The notes beneath the pieces are model-generated. The model had not been told where the DNA came from and made no database searches. It saw nothing but the letters and a program-made list of their open reading frames with translations. Positions 1 through 8,234 of a stretch of 64,000 nucleotides of DNA are shown here, piece after piece (the first letter of the stretch is position 1; each line of letters begins with the position of its first letter). Origin of the DNA: Actinomadura sp. J1-007 (lineage in GTDB: Bacteria > Actinomycetota > Actinomycetes > Streptosporangiales > Streptosporangiaceae). Location of the stretch: assembly GCF_009793335.1 (NCBI RefSeq), contig NZ_WING01000002.1, positions 806,001 to 870,000 on the forward strand, given 5' to 3'. The position numbers were made by a program, and so were the translations under genes.

Positions 1-77
1 TCCAGGCGGCGATCCTGGCGCAGGAGACGGCCGCGGGCGGCATGACGGACGTATCGCCCCCGAATGATCCCTCAGGC

Positions 78-105
78 CCGCAAAGGCCGTCTCAGGGCCT
101 TGCGG
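78..105. terminator. Hairpin, probable terminator
   Basis: CCGCAA-A-GGCC pairs with GGCC-TTGCGG across a 7-base loop, giving a 10-bp stem with one bulged A. It lies between the 3' end of the EAL/CBS gene on the minus strand and whatever precedes the window. The first 77 bases may hold the 3' end of an upstream plus-strand gene, but all short frames there are ambiguous and I call none. Confidence 0.5.
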
Positions 106-175
106 CAGGTCAACAGCCTGTGAAATCCCAGCGGGAAGGGACTTCCGGCGGAACGAGGGCCCAGGGAAAGGGGCT

Positions 176-1333
176 TCAGGGGGAGAGGCCGCGGATCAGG
201 TCCGACACCCGGACGATCCCGAGGCAGCGGCCGTGCTCGTCCACCACGACCAGGTCGTCGTACACCCGGTCGCCCTCCCGGCCCGCCGCCCGCAGCGCCG
301 CGACCGCCGGGACGGTCCGCGGCACCAGCCGCGGCGGGTCGGCCAGCCGCGCCGCGGGCTTGTGCGCGTGCAGCGCGTGCCCGTACGCCCCCGACAGCCG
401 CAGCAGGAACCGGGTGCGGTCCACGGTCGCGCGGGGCCGCTGCCGCTCGTCCACCAGGACCACGCTGGTCGTGCCCGTCTCGGCGTTCAGCGCGTTCAGC
501 ACGGCGTCGGCGGTCGCGGTGTGCGGCATCGTGACCGCCGGGAGCGTGAACTCCGACACCCGCGGCCCGAGGTCGGGCACCGCCCGGTCGGGCCGCCCGG
601 ACTCCTCCGCCGCGACCGGGACCGTGATCGGCATCCCCGGCCGCCACTCCGGCGGCGCGAGCGCGGGCCCCTGGACGAGCCGCACGCCGAGCTCGCGGAC
701 GTTCAGCACCTGGTCCTCGGTCGCGAGGCCGGGCGCGAGCACGTGCGCGCCGAGCCGGTGCGCGAGGTCGACCAGCGCGGTCACCAGCGCCGACCGCCGC
801 GGGTCCCCGCCGGTGCGCCGGGCCAGCTCAGGATCCAGCTTCGCCAGGTACGGCGCGCCGTCCACCAGCAGGTCCAGCGGCGCGTACGCGGCGCCGACGC
901 CCGCGAGCCCGACCAGGTAGCCGGCCCGGCGCAGCCCGCGCAGCGCGCCGGACACCGCCGGGCGCTGCGAGGGGTGGAAGCCGCCGGTCACGCAGATGAT
1001 GACCTCCTGGGGACGCCGTCCCGTCTCGCCCAGCCCGTGGTGCAGCTCGGCGAGGAACGCGTCCCCGTGGGTCAGGGAGTCGGCGCGCAGGCCGATCTGG
1101 AGGGGGAGGGGGGTGCCGAGGCCGGCCGCGGCCCGCGCGGCCTCGACCGCCCTCCGCAGGTCCTCGGCCGCCGGGTCCACCCGCGTGCCCGCGGGCGGCG
1201 CTCCGGACGGCCCCGCGTGCGTCTCCACGGCGACGACGGACCCGGTGTCGAGATCGACCACCGGGTGGAACACCGCCCTCGCCGGAAGCAGGACATCCAC
1301 GGCTGACACAACCGCATCATGCCGCTTCTCCAA
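176..1333 (-). CDS. Degenerate EAL-domain protein with C-terminal CBS region
   Basis: 385 aa. Residues from about 15 to 240 follow the EAL phosphodiesterase fold: an FHPVVDL start, a KLDPELAR segment in place of the KxD motif, and PGLATEDQ where active enzymes have the EGVET loop. The signature E-A-L is replaced by VET (VVAVETHAG), so cyclic-di-GMP hydrolysis is unlikely and a binding or scaffold role is more probable. The last ~110 residues resemble a CBS pair (SVVLVDERQRPRATVDR; DDLVVVDEHGRCLGIVRVSDLI), which usually senses adenine nucleotides. The nearest upstream gene on this strand is 110 bp away. Family assignment is firm; loss of catalysis is inferred from the motifs. Confidence 0.82.
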   Translation of the reverse strand: MEKRHDAVVSAVDVLLPARAVFHPVVDLDTGSVVAVETHAGPSGAPPAGTRVDPAAEDLRRAVEAARAAAGLGTPLPLQIGLRADSLTHGDAFLAELHHGLGETGRRPQEVIICVTGGFHPSQRPAVSGALRGLRRAGYLVGLAGVGAAYAPLDLLVDGAPYLAKLDPELARRTGGDPRRSALVTALVDLAHRLGAHVLAPGLATEDQVLNVRELGVRLVQGPALAPPEWRPGMPITVPVAAEESGRPDRAVPDLGPRVSEFTLPAVTMPHTATADAVLNALNAETGTTSVVLVDERQRPRATVDRTRFLLRLSGAYGHALHAHKPAARLADPPRLVPRTVPAVAALRAAGREGDRVYDDLVVVDEHGRCLGIVRVSDLIRGLSP

Positions 1334-1443
1334 GGACGAAACGGAAGTTGTCAGCAGAAGTTAACGCACAATTCGCGCAGGCGGCGGGCCGTCCGGGCAC
1401 GGGTCCGGGCGTCCCGGTCCCGGTCCGGGCGCCGTGGAACGCT

Positions 1444-1881
1444 TCACACGCCCCGGCCGCCCGCGACCGCGGACACCGCGTACGTTCCGCCGGCGAGCGC
1501 GGCGAGCCACGCGTACGGCGTGATGTCCGCGCCGCGCAGCGCCTGCACCACGACCGCCGCGACGAGCGCGGCCACCAGCACGTCGCCGGTCATCGCCGCC
1601 GCCTTCAGGTGCGCGCGGGCGCGGTGGCCGCTGCCGAACGACTCGCTGATCGCCAGTGCGGGCTCGTTGCGCCGGTAGGCCAGGTGCGCGGCGTACCCGG
1701 CGAGGACGGCGAGCGCGACCAGCGCCTTGCCCCCGTGCCCGTCGCTCGCCAGCACGGCGGCGACCACCACCCCCGCGGCGAGGACGGTTCCGGGCACGAT
1801 CCAGCGGCTGAGGCTGCGGTGTTCGGGGGCGATCCACATGCCGGACATCTTCTCCGATAGCCGGGCGATCAGGCTTCCCAA
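1444..1881 (-). CDS. Small integral membrane protein, unknown function
   Basis: 145 aa with about four hydrophobic segments (around residues 28-45, 50-66, 97-113 and 122-140), joined by a polar loop rich in Arg, His and Ser (ESFGSGHRARAHLK). I do not recognise a family. It is transcribed away from the AIM24 genes and toward the EAL/CBS gene. Internal Met codons at residues 12 and 15 are possible alternative starts. Codon use is typical of the genome. Confidence 0.6.
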   Translation of the reverse strand: MGSLIARLSEKMSGMWIAPEHRSLSRWIVPGTVLAAGVVVAAVLASDGHGGKALVALAVLAGYAAHLAYRRNEPALAISESFGSGHRARAHLKAAAMTGDVLVAALVAAVVVQALRGADITPYAWLAALAGGTYAVSAVAGGRGV

Positions 1882-1935
1882 CGCGCCGTTCGCGGCCGGT
1901 CCCGGTTCGGCCCTCCTTTCGGCCCTTCCGGACGG

Positions 1936-1949
1936 TAGGTTGTGGGCCC
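1936..1949 (+). promoter_or_regulatory. Putative -10 of the AIM24 operon
   Basis: TAGGTT at 1936-1941 lies 8 bases before the GTG start at 1950 and no Shine-Dalgarno sequence is visible. This fits a leaderless or near-leaderless transcript. Confidence 0.4.
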
Positions 1950-2588
1950 GTGGCGCAATTTCGACTGAACGGCTCCAAGATGCTGGCCGTCGATCTCGCC
2001 GGGGAGACGATCAAGGCGCTGAACGGCGCGATGGTCGCCTACGACGGGCAGATGAGCTTCAAGCGGCAGGGCATGACCGGCGGCGAGGGCCTGCGCGGCG
2101 CGCTCAAGCGCAGGATCGCGGGCGAGGGCATGACGCTCATGGAGGTCAGCGGGCAGGGCACCGTCTTCCTCGCCAGCGAGGCGACCGAGGTCACGCTGGT
2201 CCGGCTGAACGGCGACACGCTGTTCGTGGAGTCCGAGAGCCTGCTCGCGCTCGACGCGGGCCTGCGCACCGGCGTCCACTTCGTCGGGCTGCGCGGCATG
2301 GGCACCGGGCAGGGCCTCGCGACCACCAAGGTCGAGGGGAGCGGCACCGCCGCGATCGTGTCGGACGGGCCCGCGATCGCGCTGGAGGTCTCGCCCAGCG
2401 AGCCGCTCTGCGTGGACCCGCACGCCTACGTCGGCCATCTCGGGCAGCTCCAGCAGGACGTCGTCACCGACGTCAACTGGCGCACCGTCCTCGGCCAGGG
2501 CTCGGGGGAGAGCGTCCAGTTCCGGTACCAGGGGCACGGGCTGGTCTACGTCCAGCCGGCCGAACGCGGCGGGATTCTGGAGATCTGA
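1950..2588 (+). CDS. AIM24 family protein (copy 1)
   Basis: 212 aa, a beta-rich AIM24/TIGR00266-type protein. It opens with FRLNGSKMLAVDLAGETIKA and carries the family's glycine-rich strands, including SGQGTVFLAS, GLRGMGTGQGLATTKVEGSG and VDPHAYVGHLG. GTG is taken as start because it is the first start after the -10 at 1936. Bacterial members have no established enzymatic role; the yeast namesake is mitochondrial. Its stop overlaps the next ATG by one base, so copies 1 and 2 are translationally coupled. Confidence 0.9.
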   Translation: MAQFRLNGSKMLAVDLAGETIKALNGAMVAYDGQMSFKRQGMTGGEGLRGALKRRIAGEGMTLMEVSGQGTVFLASEATEVTLVRLNGDTLFVESESLLALDAGLRTGVHFVGLRGMGTGQGLATTKVEGSGTAAIVSDGPAIALEVSPSEPLCVDPHAYVGHLGQLQQDVVTDVNWRTVLGQGSGESVQFRYQGHGLVYVQPAERGGILEI

Positions 2589-3238
2589 TGCCGGGATACA
2601 CCTCGATCAACTCCAAGATGCTCCAGGTCGAGATCGGGCCTGGCCGGGAGCTCTACAGTCGGCGCGGCGCGATGCTCGCCTACACCGGGCGGGTGGCGTT
2701 CGCGCCGACCGCGACCGCCGGGCAGGGCATCGGCGGGGCCCTCGGCCGCGCCGTCGCGGGCGAGCGCACCGAGATGATGCACGTCACCGGCCAGGGCACG
2801 GTGATGTTCGGCCGGTCGGGGCTGCACGTCGGCGTCGTCGAGCTGGCCGGCGACACCCTCTACGTCGAGGCCGACCGGCTCCTCGTGCACGACGCGAGCC
2901 TCCAGGTCGGCACGATGTTCCTCGGCGAGCAGGGCGGCGTCGGCGGCGTGATCCGCGGCGCGGTCAGCGGCCAGGGCCTGTTCACCACCACGCTCAACGG
3001 GCACGGCTCGTGCGCGCTGCTGTCGCACGGCGGCGTCATGGAGCTGCCCATCACCCCGCAGCGGCCCGTGCACGTCGACCCGCAGGCGTACGTGGCGCAC
3101 CGCGGCCAGGTGCAGAACAAGCTGACCACCGCCGTCGGGCTGCGCGAGATGATCGGCCGCGGCTCGGGCGAGGGGTTCCAGCTCCAGCTCAGCGGCTCCG
3201 GCGTCGTCTACGTGCAGGCCAGCGAGAGGAAGATCTGA
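2588..3238 (+). CDS. AIM24 family protein (copy 2)
   Basis: 216 aa. It shares the layout of copy 1: the N-terminal SKMLQVEIGPGRELYSRRGA, the VTGQGTVMFG strand, the GGVGGVIRGAVSGQGLF glycine loop, VDPQAYVAHRG, and a C-terminal SGSGVVYVQ. The two are clearly diverged paralogues from tandem duplication. The ATG at 2588 overlaps the previous stop (TGATG). The third copy follows after two bases. Confidence 0.9.
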   Translation: MPGYTSINSKMLQVEIGPGRELYSRRGAMLAYTGRVAFAPTATAGQGIGGALGRAVAGERTEMMHVTGQGTVMFGRSGLHVGVVELAGDTLYVEADRLLVHDASLQVGTMFLGEQGGVGGVIRGAVSGQGLFTTTLNGHGSCALLSHGGVMELPITPQRPVHVDPQAYVAHRGQVQNKLTTAVGLREMIGRGSGEGFQLQLSGSGVVYVQASERKI

Positions 3239-3240
3239 CC

Positions 3241-3990
3241 GTGAGCACCCCCACGTTCACCGCGGCCACGCTCCCGTCGAACGACAACGTCAACCCCTAC
3301 GCGTTCAGCGTCGACCTGAACGGGCGGTGGTTCGCGCAGAAGGGCAAGATGATCGCCTACTACGGGCGGATCAGGTTCGAGGCGCTGTCGGCCGGGCCCC
3401 TCGACGCGCTCGTCGCCGCGAGCTTCCACTCCCCGCTGTACGCGCAGGACTGGATCGTCGCCGAGGGGCAGGGCAAGCTGCTGCTCGCCGACCGCGGGTT
3501 CGACGTCAACTCGTTCGACCTGGACGAGGGCAACCTCACCATCCGCGCCGGGAACCTGCTGGCGTTCGAGCCCGGCCTGGAGCTCAAGCAGTCGATCATC
3601 CCGGGCTTCCTCACCCTGATCGGGACCGGGCGGTTCGTGGCCGCCTCCAACGGCCCCGTCCACTTCGTCGAGCCGCCGATCCGGGTCGACCCGCAGGCGC
3701 TGCTCGGCTGGGCCGACTGCCCCTCGCCCTGCCACCACTACGACCACTCCTACATGCGCGGCGTGCTCGGCGCCGCTCGCATGGTGTTCGGGGTCGGCGG
3801 GACGTCGGGCGAAGAGCACCAGTTCGACTTCACCGGCGAGGGCACCGTCCTGATGCAGTCCTCCGAGGCCGTGATGAGCGACGACGTCATGCTGCGCGAC
3901 CTGGAGGGCCAGATCGGCATGGTCGGCACGTCCGGCCTCCAGCGGTTGCAGCAAAGCATCTCCCAGCGCCTGTCCGCCGAACGCCAGTAG
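3241..3990 (+). CDS. AIM24 family protein (copy 3, longer)
   Basis: 249 aa from GTG, two bases after the copy 2 stop. Most diverged of the three: it keeps the N-terminal NPYAFSVDLNGRWFAQKGKM, VAEGQGKLLL and VDPQALLGW elements. It adds a Cys/His patch (CPSPCHHYDHSYM, about residues 160-172) and a C-terminal helical extension after TGEGTVLMQ. The Cys/His patch could bind metal, which is a guess. All three copies form one operon and may make a hetero-oligomer. Confidence 0.88.
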   Translation: MSTPTFTAATLPSNDNVNPYAFSVDLNGRWFAQKGKMIAYYGRIRFEALSAGPLDALVAASFHSPLYAQDWIVAEGQGKLLLADRGFDVNSFDLDEGNLTIRAGNLLAFEPGLELKQSIIPGFLTLIGTGRFVAASNGPVHFVEPPIRVDPQALLGWADCPSPCHHYDHSYMRGVLGAARMVFGVGGTSGEEHQFDFTGEGTVLMQSSEAVMSDDVMLRDLEGQIGMVGTSGLQRLQQSISQRLSAERQ

Positions 3991-4032
3991 CGCCCGCGGC
4001 GCGGCCGGCGGCGGCGCGGCCGGTGGCGGCGG

Positions 4033-4797
4033 TCAGTGCTCGGCGGTCCGCATCACCCGGAAGACGACGTCGAACGGGTCGCGGACCTCGGCCATGCGCC
4101 CGTACGGGGAGTCCCACGCCTCGGCCGCCGCGCCCCCGGCGTCGCGGGCCCGCCCCACGGCCGCGTCGGCGTCCTCGACCTCGAAGTAGGTCAGCCACGA
4201 CGACGCCACCGCGTCCGGCTCCCCGTGGATGCCGCCGACCGCGCGCCCGTCCGGCCGGAGCAGCGCCGTGTAGTCGATCTCGCCGCCCGGCACGGCCTCC
4301 AATGTGTAGCCGAACACGGCCGTGTAGAAGTCGCGGGCGGGCTTCGGCCGCGCGGTCACCAGCTCGTTCCAGGTGAACGAGCCCGGTTCGTTGACGGTCT
4401 GCGAGCCGATGTGGGACCGGCCCTGCCAGAGCCCGAACGGCGCCCCCACCGGGTCGGCCGCCATCGCCATCCGCCCGAGTTCCATCACGTCGTCGGCGGG
4501 CATCAGCACGGTGCCGCCCGCGTCGGCGACCCGTTCCAGCGTGCCGTCGGCGTCGTCGGTCGCGAGGAAGACGTTCCACCAGAACGCCGCCGCGCTCTCG
4601 TCGGGGTTCCGCATCATCCCCGCCACCATGCGGCCGTCGAGGAAGCAGCCGTGGTAGTGGCCGGTCTCGGGCCCGAAGTCCTGGAAGTCCCAGCCGAACA
4701 GGGCGCCGTAGAACTCCTTGGCCCGTTCCAGGTCGGGGATGCCGAGGTCGAGCCAGTTGGGCGTGCCGGTCGGGGCGTTGCTGGTCACGTGGGTCAT
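4033..4797 (-). CDS. VOC family protein, two glyoxalase-like modules
   Basis: 254 aa, two tandem vicinal-oxygen-chelate modules: about residues 12-125 (starting NWLDLGIPDLERAKEFYGAL) and 140-250 (FTWNELVTARPKPARDFYTA). Proteins of this type in Streptomyces are annotated glyoxalase/bleomycin-resistance or hydroxylase-like, with unknown substrate. Start at 4797 chosen because AAGGAG lies about 10 bases upstream; an upstream in-frame ATG has no ribosome site. It converges on the AIM24 operon. Confidence 0.88.
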   Translation of the reverse strand: MTHVTSNAPTGTPNWLDLGIPDLERAKEFYGALFGWDFQDFGPETGHYHGCFLDGRMVAGMMRNPDESAAAFWWNVFLATDDADGTLERVADAGGTVLMPADDVMELGRMAMAADPVGAPFGLWQGRSHIGSQTVNEPGSFTWNELVTARPKPARDFYTAVFGYTLEAVPGGEIDYTALLRPDGRAVGGIHGEPDAVASSWLTYFEVEDADAAVGRARDAGGAAAEAWDSPYGRMAEVRDPFDVVFRVMRTAEH

Positions 4798-4977
4798 CGC
4801 AGGCTCACTCCTTCCGCCGGGGCCGCGCCCCGGCACCGTGTCGCACGCCCGCCACCGCACGGTCATCCCTACCCACATCCGCCCCGGCCGTTCCCCCCGC
4901 CACGGCACCGCGCTCCCCGCTCACGGCCGTCCCCGCTCCGGCCGCCCTCCCGAACGGGCGGTCGGAGCGGTGCCGGG

Positions 4978-5019
4978 CGGAGCGGGTCACCCGCTCCGGT
5001 CCGCCGGGTCACGTACACT
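4978..5019 (+). promoter_or_regulatory. Palindrome and -10 box of the ABC-F leader promoter
   Basis: CGGAGCGGGT-C-ACCCGCTCCG (4978-4998) is a perfect 10-bp inverted repeat around one base. TACACT at 5014-5019 is a good actinobacterial -10, and the palindrome covers the place where its -35 box would lie. A regulator-binding site is therefore plausible. Transcription would start at or next to the ATG at 5026. Confidence 0.45.
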
Positions 5020-5025
5020 GATCGG

Positions 5026-5046
5026 ATGCTTCCGCACGCGAGCTGA
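5026..5046 (+). CDS. Putative six-residue leader peptide (MLPHAS)
   Basis: ATG at 5026 lies 6 bases after the TACACT -10, so the message would be leaderless. The frame encodes M-L-P-H-A-S and stops at 5046, ten bases before a strong hairpin. This arrangement (leaderless short ORF, hairpin, resistance-type ABC-F gene) matches ribosome-mediated attenuation known for ABC-F and WblC/WhiB7-type genes. The peptide itself is inferred from position only. Confidence 0.45.
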   Translation: MLPHAS

Positions 5047-5055
5047 CAGGCTCCC

Positions 5056-5089
5056 CGGCGCGTCGCGGGCCCCGGGCCGCGACGCGCCG
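5056..5089 (+). terminator. Strong hairpin, probable attenuator before ABC-F gene
   Basis: CGGCGCGTCGCGG (5056-5068) pairs perfectly with CCGCGACGCGCCG (5077-5089): 13 bp, 8-base loop that can itself pair. TTCT follows but no long T run. It sits between the leader peptide and the ABC-F start at 5139, so it should act as a conditional terminator. Confidence 0.6.
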
Positions 5090-5138
5090 TTCTGCTGCCC
5101 TTCGTCCACCAGCGTTCCGTCAGGGGAGCCCTGTCACC

Positions 5139-6737
<1,599 letters not shown>

Positions 6738-6853
6738 CCTGCATGGTCACTTCCGCAGATCTTTTCTGGCGGAGTGGGTAGCCGAACGGCCGGGAATGAC
6801 TGATCATGGCGGGGGATAACGCAGCGGTCACCACATCACTACGGGAGGTACTC

Positions 6854-7066
6854 GTGGCCGAGACCCTTAAGAAGGGCACCCGCGTGACCGGTGCCGAGCG
6901 CGACAAGCTGGCGGCGGAACTCAAGAAGAGGTACGACTCCGGCGAGAGCATCCGCGCCCTGGCAGCCGCCACCGGCCGCTCGTATGGGTTCATCCACCGG
7001 ATTCTGACCGAATCCGGCGTCAACCTGCGCGGTCGCGGCGGCGCGACCCGCGGCAAGAAGTCCTGA
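6854..7066 (+). CDS. Small helix-turn-helix protein
   Basis: 70 aa from GTG at 6854, chosen because GGGAGG lies 5 bases upstream (6843-6848). An ATG at 6806 has no ribosome site. The centre, SIRALAAATGRSYGFIHRIL, reads as a helix-turn-helix of the resolvase/Lsr2-C-terminal type. The C-terminal tail GRGGATRGKKS is basic, so DNA binding is likely. A near-identical small protein follows the same ABC-F gene in Streptomyces by my recollection. Targets unknown. Confidence 0.88.
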   Translation: MAETLKKGTRVTGAERDKLAAELKKRYDSGESIRALAAATGRSYGFIHRILTESGVNLRGRGGATRGKKS

Positions 7067-7102
7067 ACGGACGCCGACCCCCGGATGAGCGCACCGCCTG
7101 AG

Positions 7103-7145
7103 CCGCCGCCGCGACCGGCCGAGTAGGGTTCGGTCGCGGCGGCGG
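7103..7145. terminator. Long hairpin (first of two)
   Basis: CCGCCGCCGCGACCG (7103-7117) pairs perfectly with CGGTCGCGGCGGCGG (7131-7145), 15 bp with a 13-base loop. It lies just after the HTH gene and should stop transcription. Confidence 0.65.
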
Positions 7146-7150
7146 GCAGG

Positions 7151-7180
7151 GTGACGCCGGTCGGCGGGGACCGGCGTCAC
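7151..7180. terminator. Long hairpin (second of two)
   Basis: GTGACGCCGGTC (7151-7162) pairs perfectly with GACCGGCGTCAC (7169-7180), 6-base loop. Tandem with the preceding hairpin, it isolates the enoyl-CoA hydratase gene from upstream transcription. Confidence 0.6.
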
Positions 7181-7271
7181 GGGTCCGCCCGTCCCTCCGG
7201 ACGTCCCGGGCCGCCGTGACGGGCGGGACCGATGTTCCGCCCTGGAAACGGTCGCAGCGGAAAGGGACGTC

Positions 7272-8147
7272 ATGACGGACGCGAAGTCGGGGCGGGCACG
7301 GCCGGATTCGGCCAGCGGCCCGGCCGCGGGGGAGGGCGCGGCCGGACCGGCGGGCCCCGCCGGAGCGGGGCCCTCCGAGGAGGACCTGGCCGCGGCGGGC
7401 CTGCGGCTGGAGGTCGACGGCGCGGTCGCCACGCTCACGCTGGACCGGCCCGAGCGCCGCAACGCCCTCACGTTCGCCACCTGGCGCACCATGGCGGCGG
7501 TGGGCGCGTCGCTGCCGCCGTCCGTGCGCGTCGTGGTCGTACGCGGCGAGGGCCCCTCGTTCTCCGCCGGGATCGACCTGTCCCAGTTCACGGGCGAGGG
7601 CGGCGAGGGCTTCCCGGACGGTTCCGACGCCGCGGAGACCGAGGCGTTCATCGCCGGGCTCCAGGACGGCTACACGTGGCTGCGGCGGCCCGACCTCGTG
7701 ACGGTCGCGGCGGTGCACGGCCACGCGATCGGCGGCGGCTTCCAGCTCGCGCTGTCGTGCGACATCCGGATCGTCGCCGACGACGTGAAGTTCTGCATGA
7801 AGGAGCCCGCGCTCGGGCTCGTCCCCGACCTCACCGGCACCAAGCCGCTCGTCGAGATCGTCGGCGTCCCCCGGGCGCTGGAGCTGTGCCTGACGGCCCG
7901 TACCGTCCTCGCCGACGAGGCCGCCCGCCTCGGCCTGGCCGAACGGGTCGTCCCGCGCGAGGACCTCGACGGCGCCGTCCAGGAGCTGGTGCAGGCGCTG
8001 CTGGCGGTGAACGCCGAGGCCGCCGTCGCGACCAAGCGCCTGCTGTGGCAGGCCCCCGAGAACACCCTCGAACAGCAGGCCGCCGCCGAGCGCCGCGAGC
8101 AGGTGGCCCGCCTGAGAGCCCTCTCGGCCCTCCGTCCCACCCCCTGA
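7272..8147 (+). CDS. Enoyl-CoA hydratase/isomerase family protein
   Basis: 291 aa. After a Gly/Ala/Pro-rich N-terminal tail (~45 residues) comes a crotonase fold: LTLDRPERRNALTF, the oxyanion-hole segment GPSFSAGIDLSQF, and VHGHAIGGGFQLALSCD. A glycine-rich loop precedes the usual acidic catalytic area (FCMKEPALGLVPDLTG), which suggests hydratase or isomerase activity in fatty-acid or amino-acid breakdown. AAAGGGA precedes the ATG. It stands alone between strong hairpins on both sides. Confidence 0.9.
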   Translation: MTDAKSGRARPDSASGPAAGEGAAGPAGPAGAGPSEEDLAAAGLRLEVDGAVATLTLDRPERRNALTFATWRTMAAVGASLPPSVRVVVVRGEGPSFSAGIDLSQFTGEGGEGFPDGSDAAETEAFIAGLQDGYTWLRRPDLVTVAAVHGHAIGGGFQLALSCDIRIVADDVKFCMKEPALGLVPDLTGTKPLVEIVGVPRALELCLTARTVLADEAARLGLAERVVPREDLDGAVQELVQALLAVNAEAAVATKRLLWQAPENTLEQQAAAERREQVARLRALSALRPTP

Positions 8148-8177
8148 CGCCCGTACTCGGGTGCCCTCCCGTACGCG

Positions 8178-8213
8178 GCGCGCCGCCGGCACAGGTCCGT
8201 GCCGGCGGCGCGC
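8178..8213. terminator. Bidirectional terminator hairpin
   Basis: GCGCGCCGCCGGCAC (8178-8192) pairs perfectly with GTGCCGGCGGCGCGC (8199-8213), loop of 6. It lies between two convergent genes, so it can serve both. Confidence 0.75.
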
Positions 8214-8234
8214 AGCGGTTGAACGGGACGCGGG

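Noticed and set aside
1..175. Coding sequence at the left edge
   Set aside because: Short frames exist (for example one reading QAAILAQETAAGG) but none can be linked to a family; the stretch ends in a hairpin.
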